From positions 1-21,095 of the forward strand of contig CANIBQ010000087.1 of NCBI GenBank assembly GCA_947465645.1: a DNA stretch of 21,095 nt. Reading direction: 5' to 3'. The stretch's first letter is position 1; the number at the start of each line of letters is the position of its first letter. This document shows positions 6,336 through 14,012 of the stretch, piece after piece. The notes beneath the pieces are model-generated. The model made no database searches, was not told where the DNA came from, and worked only from the letters and a program-made list of their open reading frames with translations. The DNA comes from Acidobacteriota bacterium (GTDB lineage Bacteria; Acidobacteriota; Vicinamibacteria; Vicinamibacterales; UBA2999). Position numbers and translations under genes: made by a program.

Positions 6336-9085
6336 GCCCTCGCGACGAGCTGCCGCACGACGTACGGGAGGATGCCGCCGTGGCGGAAGGCCACGAGCTC
6401 CTCCGGGGTGTCGATGCGGGCCGTCGCCATGAACTCCCGCGACTTGCCCTTCGCGTCGGTGACGCTCACGCGCACGTCACCGCGCGGCGCGAGGCCGGCG
6501 GCCACGCCCAGCAGGTTGAACTCCTCGGCGCCGGTCAGCTTCAGCGACGCGGCATTCTCGCCCGCCTTGAACTCCAGCGGCAGCACGCCCATGTTGACCA
6601 GGTTGCTCCGGTGGATGCGCTCGAACGACTCGGCGATGACGACCTTGACGCCGAGGAGCTGCGTGCCCTTTGCGGCCCAGTCGCGCGACGAGCCCGATCC
6701 GTACTCCTTGCCGGCAATGACCATCAGTGGAACGCCCGCCGCGCGGTACTTCTCCGACGCGTCGTAAATCGACATCAGCTCGCCGCCGGGCTGATACAGC
6801 GTCCATCCGCCCTCGGTGCCTGGCGCAAGCTGGTTGCGCAGCCGCGTGTTGGCGAACGTGCCGCGCACCATCACTTCGTGATTGCCGCGCCTGGCGCCGT
6901 ACGAGTTGAAGTCGCTCGGATTCACGCCCTTGGCAATCAGGTACGTCCCCGCCGGAGTGTCGGCCTTGATCGATCCCGCTGGCGAAATGTGGTCGGTCGT
7001 GACGCTGTCGCCGAGCAACGCAAGCACGCGCGCCTGCCTGATATCGGCCGGCGTCGGCATCGTCATCGTCATGCCTTCGAGAAACGTCGGCTTGCGGATG
7101 TAGGTGGACTCTTCGTCCCAGTCAAACCGGTTGCCTTCAGGTACCTGCAGTTGCTGCCACCGCTCGTCGCCTGCGAAAACGTTTGCGTAGCTCTTGCGGA
7201 ACATCTTCGATGTCACCGCGCGAAGCATCGTCTCCTGCAGTTCCTGCTCGGTTGGCCAGATGTCCTTCAGGTAGACGGGATTGCCCGCGGTGTCTACGCC
7301 CAGCGGTTCGGTCGTCAGATCCTTCGTGATCCAGCCGGCGATCGCGTAGGCGACCACGAGTGGCGGTGACGCCAGATAGTTGGCGCGGACGTCCTGCTGG
7401 ATGCGCCCCTCGAAGTTGCGGTTGCCGCTGAGCACCGAGCAGACGACCAGACTCTTGTCACGAATGACGGCTGAGACTTCATCAGGGAGCGGACCGCTGT
7501 TGCCGATGCACGTCGTGCATCCGTAGCCCACGAGGTTGAAGCCGAGTGCATCGAGATACGTATCGAGCCCAGCGGCTGCGAGGTACTCGGTCACGACCTT
7601 CGACCCCGGCGCCAGGCTGCTCTTCACCCAGGGCTTGCGCGTCAGCCCCTTCTCGACCGCCTTCTTCGCCACCAGGCCCGCGCCGATCATGACGCTGGGA
7701 TTCGAGGTGTTCGTGCAACTGGTGATCGCGGCGATCACCACCGCGCCGTGATCGAGCTCGTCGAGCGCCGGATCGAGGACGGCCACACCTGACTGCGCCA
7801 CGGCACCGGTGCTCATCGCCAGACCCTGCCGCGCGCCGCCCGCGTCGGCCGGCTTGGTCGCCGCCTTCGGCGGCAACTGCATCGTCGGAAGCGCCGTCTG
7901 GAACGCGGCCTTCGCCTTGTGCAGGCCCACGCGATCCTGCGGCCGCTTGGGGCCGGCAAGGCTGGGTTCGACCGTCGACAGATTGATTTCGATGGTCTGG
8001 GAGTAGACCGCTTCGGGGCTGTCGTTGGTGCGGAACAGGCCCTGCGCGCGGGCGTACTGTTCGACCAGCTCGATGCTCGACTCCTCACGTCCGGTCAGCC
8101 TGAGGTAGTCGAGCGTCATCTCGTCGATCGGGAAGATCGCCACCGTGGCGCCGTACTCGGGGCACATATTGCCGAGCGTCGCGCGATCGGCAATCGTCAG
8201 GTGCCGCAGCCCTTCGCCGAAGAACTCGACGAACATGCCGACCACGCCCTGCTTGCGGAGGATCTCGGTGACGGTCAGCACCAGGTCGGTGGCGGTGGCG
8301 CCTTGCGGCAGCGTGCCGGTCAGCCTCACACCGAGCACCTGCGGGATCAGCATCGAGGACGGCTGACCGAGCATGGCAGCCTCGGCCTCGATGCCACCCA
8401 CGCCCCAACCCACCACCCCGAGCCCGTTCACCATCGTCGTGTGCGAGTCGGTGCCGACCAGCGTATCGGGGTAGGCAACCGTCTGCCCGTCGACGGTGGT
8501 CGAGAACACCACGCGGGCCAGATATTCCAGGTTCACCTGGTGGACGATGCCGGTGTCTGGCGGTACGACCGCGAAGTTGCGGAACGCCGTCTGGCCCCAG
8601 CGGAGAAAGGCGTAGCGCTCGCGGTTGCGCGAGAACTCGAGCTCCGCATTGAGCGCGAACGCATCCGCGCGGCCGTAGTAGTCGACCTGCACCGAGTGGT
8701 CGATCACGAGTTCAACGGGCTGGAGCGGGTTGACGCGGTCGGGATTTCCGCCGAGCGAGACGATGGCGTCGCGCATCGCGGCCAGGTCTACCACGCACGG
8801 CACGCCCGTGAAGTCCTGCAGCAGGACGCGCGCGGGCATGAACGAGATTTCCTGCTGGATGTTGGCGGTCGCGTTCCAACCTGCCAGCGCGCGGATGTCG
8901 TCGGCCTTGACGAAGGCGTTGTCCTCGCGCCGCAGCAGGTTCTCGAGCAGGATCTTCATCGAGTACGGCAGGCGCGACACGCCCGGGAATCCGGCCTTCT
9001 CGAGCGCAGGCAGACTGTAGATCTGCACCGGCTTTCCACCGACCTGGATCTCTGTACGGGTACCAAAACTGTTCAATGTAGGCAT
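6332..9085 (-). CDS. acnA: aconitate hydratase A
   Basis: This frame encodes 917 residues, the normal AcnA/IRP length. It isomerises citrate to isocitrate in the TCA cycle. The 4Fe-4S ligands are Cys457 (TSCTNTSNP), Cys523 and Cys526 ([14 protein letters not shown]). Substrate-site motifs include [14 protein letters not shown] (211-224), SGNRNFEGR (553-561) and the swivel-domain [12 protein letters not shown] (796-807, Ser800/Arg801). Residues about 370-440 hold the longer linker usual in AcnA. ATG at 9085 is in the expected place ([10 protein letters not shown]) though its ribosome site (GAGTTGAG) is weak. The stop overlaps the TTG start of queG. The 96 bp upstream contain a 9-bp tandem repeat and no clear promoter. 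Confidence 0.97.
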   Translation of the reverse strand: MPTLNSFGTRTEIQVGGKPVQIYSLPALEKAGFPGVSRLPYSMKILLENLLRREDNAFVKADDIRALAGWNATANIQQEISFMPARVLLQDFTGVPCVVDLAAMRDAIVSLGGNPDRVNPLQPVELVIDHSVQVDYYGRADAFALNAELEFSRNRERYAFLRWGQTAFRNFAVVPPDTGIVHQVNLEYLARVVFSTTVDGQTVAYPDTLVGTDSHTTMVNGLGVVGWGVGGIEAEAAMLGQPSSMLIPQVLGVRLTGTLPQGATATDLVLTVTEILRKQGVVGMFVEFFGEGLRHLTIADRATLGNMCPEYGATVAIFPIDEMTLDYLRLTGREESSIELVEQYARAQGLFRTNDSPEAVYSQTIEINLSTVEPSLAGPKRPQDRVGLHKAKAAFQTALPTMQLPPKAATKPADAGGARQGLAMSTGAVAQSGVAVLDPALDELDHGAVVIAAITSCTNTSNPSVMIGAGLVAKKAVEKGLTRKPWVKSSLAPGSKVVTEYLAAAGLDTYLDALGFNLVGYGCTTCIGNSGPLPDEVSAVIRDKSLVVCSVLSGNRNFEGRIQQDVRANYLASPPLVVAYAIAGWITKDLTTEPLGVDTAGNPVYLKDIWPTEQELQETMLRAVTSKMFRKSYANVFAGDERWQQLQVPEGNRFDWDEESTYIRKPTFLEGMTMTMPTPADIRQARVLALLGDSVTTDHISPAGSIKADTPAGTYLIAKGVNPSDFNSYGARRGNHEVMVRGTFANTRLRNQLAPGTEGGWTLYQPGGELMSIYDASEKYRAAGVPLMVIAGKEYGSGSSRDWAAKGTQLLGVKVVIAESFERIHRSNLVNMGVLPLEFKAGENAASLKLTGAEEFNLLGVAAGLAPRGDVRVSVTDAKGKSREFMATARIDTPEELVAFRHGGILPYVVRQLVARA

Positions 9086-9123
9086 CTCAACTCAAATTCT
9101 ATCCGACGGGACACCGAACGGAT

Positions 9124-9168
9124 CGTTCGGACCGTTCGGACCGTTCGGACCGTTCGAATCGTTCCGTC
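9124..9168. repeat. 9-bp tandem repeat (CGTTCGGAC) upstream of acnA
   Basis: Three perfect units CGTTCGGAC (9124-9132, 9133-9141, 9142-9150) are followed by two diverged ones (CGTTCGAAT, CGTTCCGTC) and a further isolated CGTTCCGTT at 9174. They fill most of the 96-bp gap between the ABC permease stop and acnA start. This could be a slippage-prone spacer or a multi-site regulator target; the sequence does not decide. Confidence 0.8.
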
Positions 9169-9181
9169 CTGCCCGTTCCGT

Positions 9182-10708
9182 TCAGTTCAGTGAATCCAGG
9201 AATTCACCCACGACGACGGCGGGGTCGCGGCGCTGGCCGTCTACGGCGTAGTTCATGCGCCGCATCTCGGCGGCGCTCACTCGGCCGGCGAGGCGGGCGA
9301 GGGCGGTGCCGATTTCCGGGTGGCGCAGCAATGTCGCGGAATGGACGATCGGGACGGCGTCGTAGGGCGGAAAGTAGTGCTGGTCGTCGTCCAGTGCCGA
9401 CAACTCGAGGGCTTCGATCAGTCCCGCCGTGGCGTCGCCGGCGACGACATCGACCTGGCCGTCGGCGAGCGCGCGATAGATCAACGACAGGTCCATGACC
9501 CGCGGCGGCTCGCTGAAGCGCAGTCCATACGTCGCGGCCAGCCCGGTGAAACCGTCCGCACGCTCGAGAAACTCGTAGCCGAACGCGGCGCGCCAGCCGG
9601 GCGCATGCGCCGCCAACTGCGAGAGCCGATCGAGCCCGCGCGCCCGGGCGTCGTCGCCGCGGACGAGAATCGCGAACGTATTGTTGAAGCCGAGCGGACC
9701 GAGCATGCTGCGCCCGGTGCCGGCGTAGAGCGTCCGAATCTCGTCGAGCACGGCCTTCGGATCGCGGATAATCGGCCGCTTGAAGACGGCGGTCAGCGCC
9801 GTGCCGCTGTACTCCACGTACAGATCGATGTCGCCGGTCTGGATGGCGCGGTCGCAGATGAACGTGCCCCCGAGGTTCAGCCGCCGATCCACAGGCAGGC
9901 CCGCGTACCGCTCGATCGCCTGGGCGGTCAGCTCACCGAGAATGACCTGCTCGGTGAAGTTCTTCGAGCCGACGGTGATGCGTTCGTCCTTCGGATAGGC
10001 GGTGAGGGCCACGCCTGCGCCGAAGGCGAGGAGCACGACGCCGACGGCGACCCTCGATGCCCTCTGGCCCCGGCTTCGCGACGACCACGCCCGCTCGAGC
10101 ATGAGCAGGATGGCGTCAACCATCAGGGCGAGCGCCGCGACCGGAACGGCGCCAGCCAGGATCACCGTCGCATCCACCATCGACAGGCCCCGGTAGATGT
10201 ACTCGCCCAGCCCCCCCGCGCCGATCGCCGCGGCGATCGTCACCGTGCCCACGCCGATGACGGCGGCGACGCGGATGCCGGCGATGATGCTCGGCAGCGC
10301 GAGCGGGAGCTCGACCTGCACCAGCCTCTGGCGGGAAGTCATCCCCATGGCGTCGGCCGCTTCGAGGATGTCCGGGTCGATCGATCGCAGCCCCGCCGAG
10401 GTCGTGCGGATGATCGGCAGCAGCGCGTAGAGGATCAGCGCCGCGAGTGCCGTGCGCGCACCGATGCCCCCGACAAACGGCAGCGGCAGCAGAAACCCGA
10501 ACAGCGCGAGGCTCGGAATCGTCTGGATGATGCTGGCCGCGACCGAGAGCGGACCGCCGATCCGCGGCCGCCTGGCCGCCGCGATGCCAATGGGCACGCC
10601 AACCGCGACGGCGACCATCGTCGAGATGAGCACCAGCGTGATGTGCTGCCCGATGAGCCGCCACAATTCCGCTGCGTGTGATTGCCAGAATTCGAGAAGG
10701 GGCATCAT
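9182..10708 (-). CDS. ABC importer permease fused to substrate-binding domain (OpuC/EgtU type)
   Basis: This frame encodes 508 residues from the ATG at 10708; a second ATG at 10705 is equally possible. Residues 20-205 form the permease with several hydrophobic helices and the ATPase-contact EAA motif (EAADAMGMTSRQRLVQVELP, 116-135). A further helix (220-236) leads into an OpuAC-type binding domain (242-508) with VGSKNFTEQVILGEL (246-260) and DLYVEYSGTAL (295-305). Such fusions import betaine, choline, carnitine or, in EgtU, ergothioneine; the ligand cannot be told from sequence alone. The domain is tethered outside the inner membrane. The start overlaps the ATPase stop (ATGATG), so the two are coupled. 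In-frame upstream sequence is shadow of the ATPase gene. Confidence 0.92.
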   Translation of the reverse strand: MMPLLEFWQSHAAELWRLIGQHITLVLISTMVAVAVGVPIGIAAARRPRIGGPLSVAASIIQTIPSLALFGFLLPLPFVGGIGARTALAALILYALLPIIRTTSAGLRSIDPDILEAADAMGMTSRQRLVQVELPLALPSIIAGIRVAAVIGVGTVTIAAAIGAGGLGEYIYRGLSMVDATVILAGAVPVAALALMVDAILLMLERAWSSRSRGQRASRVAVGVVLLAFGAGVALTAYPKDERITVGSKNFTEQVILGELTAQAIERYAGLPVDRRLNLGGTFICDRAIQTGDIDLYVEYSGTALTAVFKRPIIRDPKAVLDEIRTLYAGTGRSMLGPLGFNNTFAILVRGDDARARGLDRLSQLAAHAPGWRAAFGYEFLERADGFTGLAATYGLRFSEPPRVMDLSLIYRALADGQVDVVAGDATAGLIEALELSALDDDQHYFPPYDAVPIVHSATLLRHPEIGTALARLAGRVSAAEMRRMNYAVDGQRRDPAVVVGEFLDSLN

Positions 10709-11454
10709 GCGGAGGCAGCGAGTAGCAGACGCACCGCGGGTTCGGTGGAGGCTTCGAGGTCGGCTCGCGTGCCGCAGGCGACGAACCGACCGTGATCCAG
10801 TACGCCGATCCGATCCGCCAGCGCGAAGGCCTCGCGCATGTCGTGGGTGACGAGCACCACGGTTTTGCGCACGCGCTCCTGGATGCGGCGACACTCCACG
10901 TGCAGCTCGGCTCGCGTCACGGCGTCGAGCGATCCGAACGGCTCGTCCATCAGCACAATCGGAGGATCGGCGGCGAGCGCGCGCGCGACGCCGACACGCT
11001 GCCGCTGCCCGCCGGATAGCTGATCGGGCCACCGCGAGGCAAATTCCGCGGGCGGGAGCCCGACGAGCTCGAGCAGCTCGTGCGTGCGTGCGGTCACACG
11101 CTCAGCAGCCCACCCCTCGAGCGTCGGCACGAGGCCGACGTTGCGGCCGACACTCATATGAGGAAACAGTCCGACTTCCTGCAGCACGTATCCCGTGCGC
11201 CGGCGAAGCGTGGTCGAATCCCACGCTCGAGTATCGCGACCCTCCACGCGCACCGAACCGTCGCGCGGTTCGAGCATCCGGTTGATCAGTTTGAGAACCG
11301 TACTCTTCCCGGCGCCGCTGCGGCCAACGAGCGCGAGCGTCTCTCCCGCCTCGACGCGGAAACTCACGTCGCGCAGCACCTCGCGATCGCCCCGGCTGGC
11401 ATGCACGCGAACGAACTCAATCACCGGCGCGACTGTATCGCACGCGGCGTTCAC
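10705..11454 (-). CDS. ABC importer ATPase, osmoprotectant/quaternary amine type
   Basis: This frame encodes 249 residues. Walker A GRSGAGKST (44-52), Q-loop Gln92 (LQEVGLFPHMSV), signature LSGGQRQR (146-153), Walker B IVLMDEP (166-172) and switch His204 are all intact. It energises the fused permease/binding protein encoded immediately downstream. The sequence ends after the nucleotide-binding domain, so the C-terminal CBS pair of classical OpuA/OpuC ATPases, used for ionic-strength sensing, is absent. The GTG at 11454 has no visible ribosome site; a second GTG at 11424 begins VIEFVRV, where homologues usually start, and may be the true start. Confidence 0.93.
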   Translation of the reverse strand: MNAACDTVAPVIEFVRVHASRGDREVLRDVSFRVEAGETLALVGRSGAGKSTVLKLINRMLEPRDGSVRVEGRDTRAWDSTTLRRRTGYVLQEVGLFPHMSVGRNVGLVPTLEGWAAERVTARTHELLELVGLPPAEFASRWPDQLSGGQRQRVGVARALAADPPIVLMDEPFGSLDAVTRAELHVECRRIQERVRKTVVLVTHDMREAFALADRIGVLDHGRFVACGTRADLEASTEPAVRLLLAASA

Positions 11455-11511
11455 TTTGCCAATGGAGCCGGAGGTCGATCTGACAGGCCGACTAGAACGC
11501 TTTGCATATGT

Positions 11512-11568
11512 ACGGAGTGTCCGCCTTCAGGCGGACCGCGTGAGTCCGGCTGAAGCCGGACACTACGT
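11512..11568. repeat. paired-hairpin palindromic element (REP/BIME-like)
   Basis: Two 8-bp hairpins, GTCCGCCT/AGGCGGAC (11519-11536) and GTCCGGCT/AGCCGGAC (11544-11561), are flanked by imperfect outer arms (11512-11525 against 11555-11568, 12 of 14 bases pairing). The whole 57 bp is one large imperfect palindrome centred on CGCGTGA. It lies in the 129-bp gap between the barrel gene and the ABC operon, where it could also act as an attenuator. From recall, such elements are common in Vicinamibacteria-like genomes. Confidence 0.8.
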
Positions 11569-11583
11569 TCTGATGGAAAACCG

Positions 11584-12327
11584 TTAGAACGCGAGGAAGA
11601 AGCTGCCCGAGGCTGCGCCGTGCGGCCTCGGGGGGCCATCGAACGAGATTCCCGACCCGAGCACATACACGCGTGCGTCGGCCCGTAGGCCGGCGGCCCT
11701 GACGAATCCGCGGTTGCGGGCGAGCAGCCGGTGCCTCACTCCCCCGCCCAGGTGATAGAAATGCCCCTCTTCGATGACCGTGAGCCCCTCATGCAACTGC
11801 CGGAGATAGCCGGCGCCGCCGGCGAGAAACGGCACCGTCCGGTTGCCGACGCGCATCTCGTCGAGCGCGACGCGCACGGTAGCCTCGACGAGATACTGAT
11901 CGATCCGCTCGACGACCGTCAGCGGCGGCGCGCCCTCCGCGTCCGCACTCACTGACGTCCGGATCTGCGGACGGCTGAAGACGACGCCGCCTTCGACCGC
12001 GAATCGGCGATTGAGCGCCACGCCTACCCGGGCGTGCAGGCTCCGTTCGGTCAAGACTCGGCTGGCTGTGCTGAACAAGCGGGACGGCTGCGCCGTCGTC
12101 GCATTCGCCCGCAGGTTGGCGTCCGCGGATCCCAGCGAGGCACCACCGAGGATGCCGCCGCCGAGCTCGACTTCCGGGCGATGGATCGCCGGATCGGTTT
12201 GAGCGTGGGCGGGAGCGGCAAGCATCAGGAACAGCATCGCGGACCGTAAAGGTCCGCGCCGCATCGAGAGAGGTTGATGCGGCATCGAGACAGGGTCATA
12301 CCGCACGGGAACAGAGAACCGCGTCAC
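11584..12327 (-). CDS. outer-membrane beta-barrel protein
   Basis: This frame encodes 247 residues from GTG at 12327, which overlaps the matrixin stop as GTGA; ATGs at 12285 and 12264 are alternatives. A signal peptide (MRRGPLRSAMLFLMLAAPAHA, cut before Gln) is followed by alternating amphipathic strands (RVGVALNRRFAVEGGVVFSRP, VPFLAGGAGYLRQLHEG, HLGGGVRHRL) and a C-terminal Phe (FFLAF), the usual barrel end signal. It resembles small OmpA-like or porin-like barrels without a periplasmic domain; function unknown. None of the starts has a ribosome site, and the two ATGs lie inside or beside a repeat copy (12237-12283), so the signal peptide was partly built from repeat DNA. Confidence 0.75.
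   Translation of the reverse strand: MTRFSVPVRYDPVSMPHQPLSMRRGPLRSAMLFLMLAAPAHAQTDPAIHRPEVELGGGILGGASLGSADANLRANATTAQPSRLFSTASRVLTERSLHARVGVALNRRFAVEGGVVFSRPQIRTSVSADAEGAPPLTVVERIDQYLVEATVRVALDEMRVGNRTVPFLAGGAGYLRQLHEGLTVIEEGHFYHLGGGVRHRLLARNRGFVRAAGLRADARVYVLGSGISFDGPPRPHGAASGSFFLAF
12237..12283. repeat. interspersed GTAAA-loop hairpin repeat, single module
   Basis: Hairpin GCGGACC-GTAAA-GGTCCGC (12239-12257) is followed by the inverted pair GCCGCATC/GATGCGGC (12258-12265 with 12276-12283). Bases 12237-12268 are the reverse complement of 15889-15920 at 31 of 32 positions, so this is a dispersed repeat copy. It overlaps the signal-peptide codons of the barrel gene. Confidence 0.85.
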
Positions 12328-13331
12328 TTGGGCCGGACCGTGACCGTAAACCGCTCGCCGACGCCGCCGGCCGGCGCGACGAACAGCCGTTCATGGAACG
12401 TCACCAGGAAATTGAGATCGATCGGATCGCGGCTGCCGAAAAAACTTGCAGTATCCCCGTCATCGAGCGGTTCGACGCGGATCACGTGCGGTCCCGGCGT
12501 CAACCCCGCGATCTGGAACTCGCCGTCGCGATTGAGCGAGAAGCCTCCGATCAGCGAGCCGGTCCTGGGATTGAATGCCACCACGTGCGCGCCGAGCACG
12601 CCGGCGCCGTTCGCGAGCACCCTTCCCCGCGCCACCCCGGTCTGCTGCCGGAAGGATCCGTCCGGATAGAGATCCGACACGCCCGCGATGTCGTCTGGCT
12701 GCAGTTCACGATCGAGCGTCACGCCCCGCCCGAACGAGATCGGGAACATGACGGCGCCTGTGGACAACACCCGCCGTCCTCCGTCGGGGCGCACCTCGGT
12801 CTCGCCGATGGCTGAGTGGCCGAGGCCGATGAAGTGGCCGATCTCGTGCGTCGCCACCGACTGCAGATCGAACCGGGTGGCGTCGCCGGACGGCGCGGTG
12901 GACCACGGAAAGGCCGAGTTGAAGAACACGTCAGACTCGACAATCTCGCCCGTCAGCGTGTCGACGACGAAGCCTGTCGCTCCGAGCACGCGCTCGAGAT
13001 CCGGCTCGTTCTGAAAACCGAGCACGGGCATGTTGTCGTCGTCGAACGGTTCGGCACTCGTGAACCCGACGAACTGAAAGGCAATCGAGGCGGTGGGCAC
13101 CGACTCCCACGTCGTGAACGCGCGCGCAATGGCCGCGTGGAACTCCGGCGCAGACACGCCGGGCACACCGCGGTCGGTGGCAAACCAGCGCACGGGCGTG
13201 CGCTGCCACGTGAAGCTGGTGGACTGACCGCCCACGTTGATCGTGAACTTGAGGTACGCGTCCGCCCGGCAGGGTACCAGCAGCAGCGCAACGAGCGCGA
13301 TCGACAGTGCTTTCGTCCTGGGGGCTATCAT
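12324..13331 (-). CDS. matrixin-like secreted zinc metalloprotease
   Basis: This frame encodes 335 residues. The signal peptide ends ADA (23-25). The catalytic domain (about 26-225) has the metzincin site HEIGHFIGLGH (His162, Glu163, His166, His172) and a Met-turn at AVMFP (Met195), as in family M10A. The N-terminal YLKFTINVGGQSTSFTWQRTPVRWF is typical of bacterial matrixin-like proteins whose first strand fixes the fold. Residues 233-290 look like a carboxypeptidase-regulatory-like beta domain (GRVLANGAGVLGAHVVAFNPRTG, then FQIAGLTPGPHVIRVEP). No propeptide cysteine switch is visible. Substrate unknown. The ATG overlaps the upstream stop as ATGA and the stop overlaps the next start as GTGA, so the three genes form one coupled unit. 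Confidence 0.92.
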   Translation of the reverse strand: MIAPRTKALSIALVALLLVPCRADAYLKFTINVGGQSTSFTWQRTPVRWFATDRGVPGVSAPEFHAAIARAFTTWESVPTASIAFQFVGFTSAEPFDDDNMPVLGFQNEPDLERVLGATGFVVDTLTGEIVESDVFFNSAFPWSTAPSGDATRFDLQSVATHEIGHFIGLGHSAIGETEVRPDGGRRVLSTGAVMFPISFGRGVTLDRELQPDDIAGVSDLYPDGSFRQQTGVARGRVLANGAGVLGAHVVAFNPRTGSLIGGFSLNRDGEFQIAGLTPGPHVIRVEPLDDGDTASFFGSRDPIDLNFLVTFHERLFVAPAGGVGERFTVTVRPK

Positions 13332-13942
13332 CTCGCGCGCTCGAGCACGCCGCGCACTTCGCGTGCGAACGCCGCAATCGGCATCGGCTGCCGGACCGGG
13401 TCGCCGCGCACCACGCGCTCGGCGGCGACGCCGCGGGCCATCACCGCCGGCGGCGTCACGATCGCCTGCGCGTTCGCGTCGCGTACGACGCGGTAGACAC
13501 CCTGGCTCAGGCCAAACAGCGTCGGAATCGCGGGGGCATGCGCCTGGAGGAAGACGACAACCTCATCCCCTTCTTCGAACTCTGGCGCGCCGACCACGAC
13601 GCGGCGATAGCGCCCGACCTGCCCGTTGGGAACACGAAACAAGACCGTGCGCGACGGCGTCCCCTTGAGCGTGTCGATCACCGACAGCGTGACGACGCTC
13701 TCGATCGTGCGCCGAGGCCCGCTCGTAAACGACCTGACGCCAGCGACGCGGCCGTGCACGATCATCGGTGACTCCGTGACGACCGTCGTGAAATCAGCCG
13801 GAAGGAGAACGGTGGCAGAAGCCACAGTCGCCAGGACGGTCACATGCACGATAGCGAAGGCCACCAGCAGCCACGGGCCACCCGGCTTCGCCTTCGGCTT
13901 CGTCGCGGTAAACCGGAGACACGGCGACCCAGAGCACAACAT
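13328..13942 (-). CDS. conserved exported protein paired with matrixin
   Basis: This frame encodes 204 residues from ATG 13942. A Lys-rich start and hydrophobic segment (WLLVAFAIVHVTVLATVASA) give a signal peptide. The mature part, from TVLLPADFTTVV, has SPMIVHGRVAGVRSF, VTLSVIDTLKGTPSRTVLFRVPNGQVGRYRRVVVGAPEF, then EGDEVVVFL and LFGLSQGVYRV. I recall similar proteins beside matrixin genes in Acidobacteria and Deltaproteobacteria but know no name or activity. The frame is open back to ATG 14002, but that extension is coded by an 8-bp tandem repeat, so I chose the later start. It could serve as chaperone, inhibitor or substrate of the protease; none is shown. Confidence 0.72.
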   Translation of the reverse strand: MLCSGSPCLRFTATKPKAKPGGPWLLVAFAIVHVTVLATVASATVLLPADFTTVVTESPMIVHGRVAGVRSFTSGPRRTIESVVTLSVIDTLKGTPSRTVLFRVPNGQVGRYRRVVVGAPEFEEGDEVVVFLQAHAPAIPTLFGLSQGVYRVVRDANAQAIVTPPAVMARGVAAERVVRGDPVRQPMPIAAFAREVRGVLERAR

Positions 13943-13946
13943 TTCC

Positions 13947-13983
13947 CGGTGCCTCGGTGTCTCGGTGTCCCGTTTCGGTGTGC
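13947..13983. repeat. 8-bp tandem repeat (CGGTGTCT) before exported-protein gene
   Basis: Units CGGTGCCT, CGGTGTCT, CGGTGTCC (13947-13970), then CGTTT and CGGTGTGC (13976-13983). It lies between the lpxB stop and the chosen start of the next gene. It reads open in frame, which is why the downstream gene's start is ambiguous. Confidence 0.7.
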
Positions 13984-14012
13984 GGCGTTGCGATTGATGC
14001 ATGAACTCTGCG

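Noticed and set aside
9124..9168. Short direct repeats considered as a CRISPR-like array
   Set aside because: Units are 9 bp with no spacers; it is a simple tandem repeat.
7919..9193. Plus-strand frame of 424 codons over acnA
   Set aside because: Antisense to a full-length aconitase; no recognisable domain, and its end only translates the 9-bp tandem repeat.
9320..10681. Plus-strand frame of 453 codons
   Set aside because: Shadow of the ABC permease/binding fusion; composition is charged low-complexity with no motifs.
10709..11032. N-terminal extension of the ABC permease frame
   Set aside because: It overlaps the ATPase gene in another frame and is Arg-rich; the permease starts at the ATGATG overlap.
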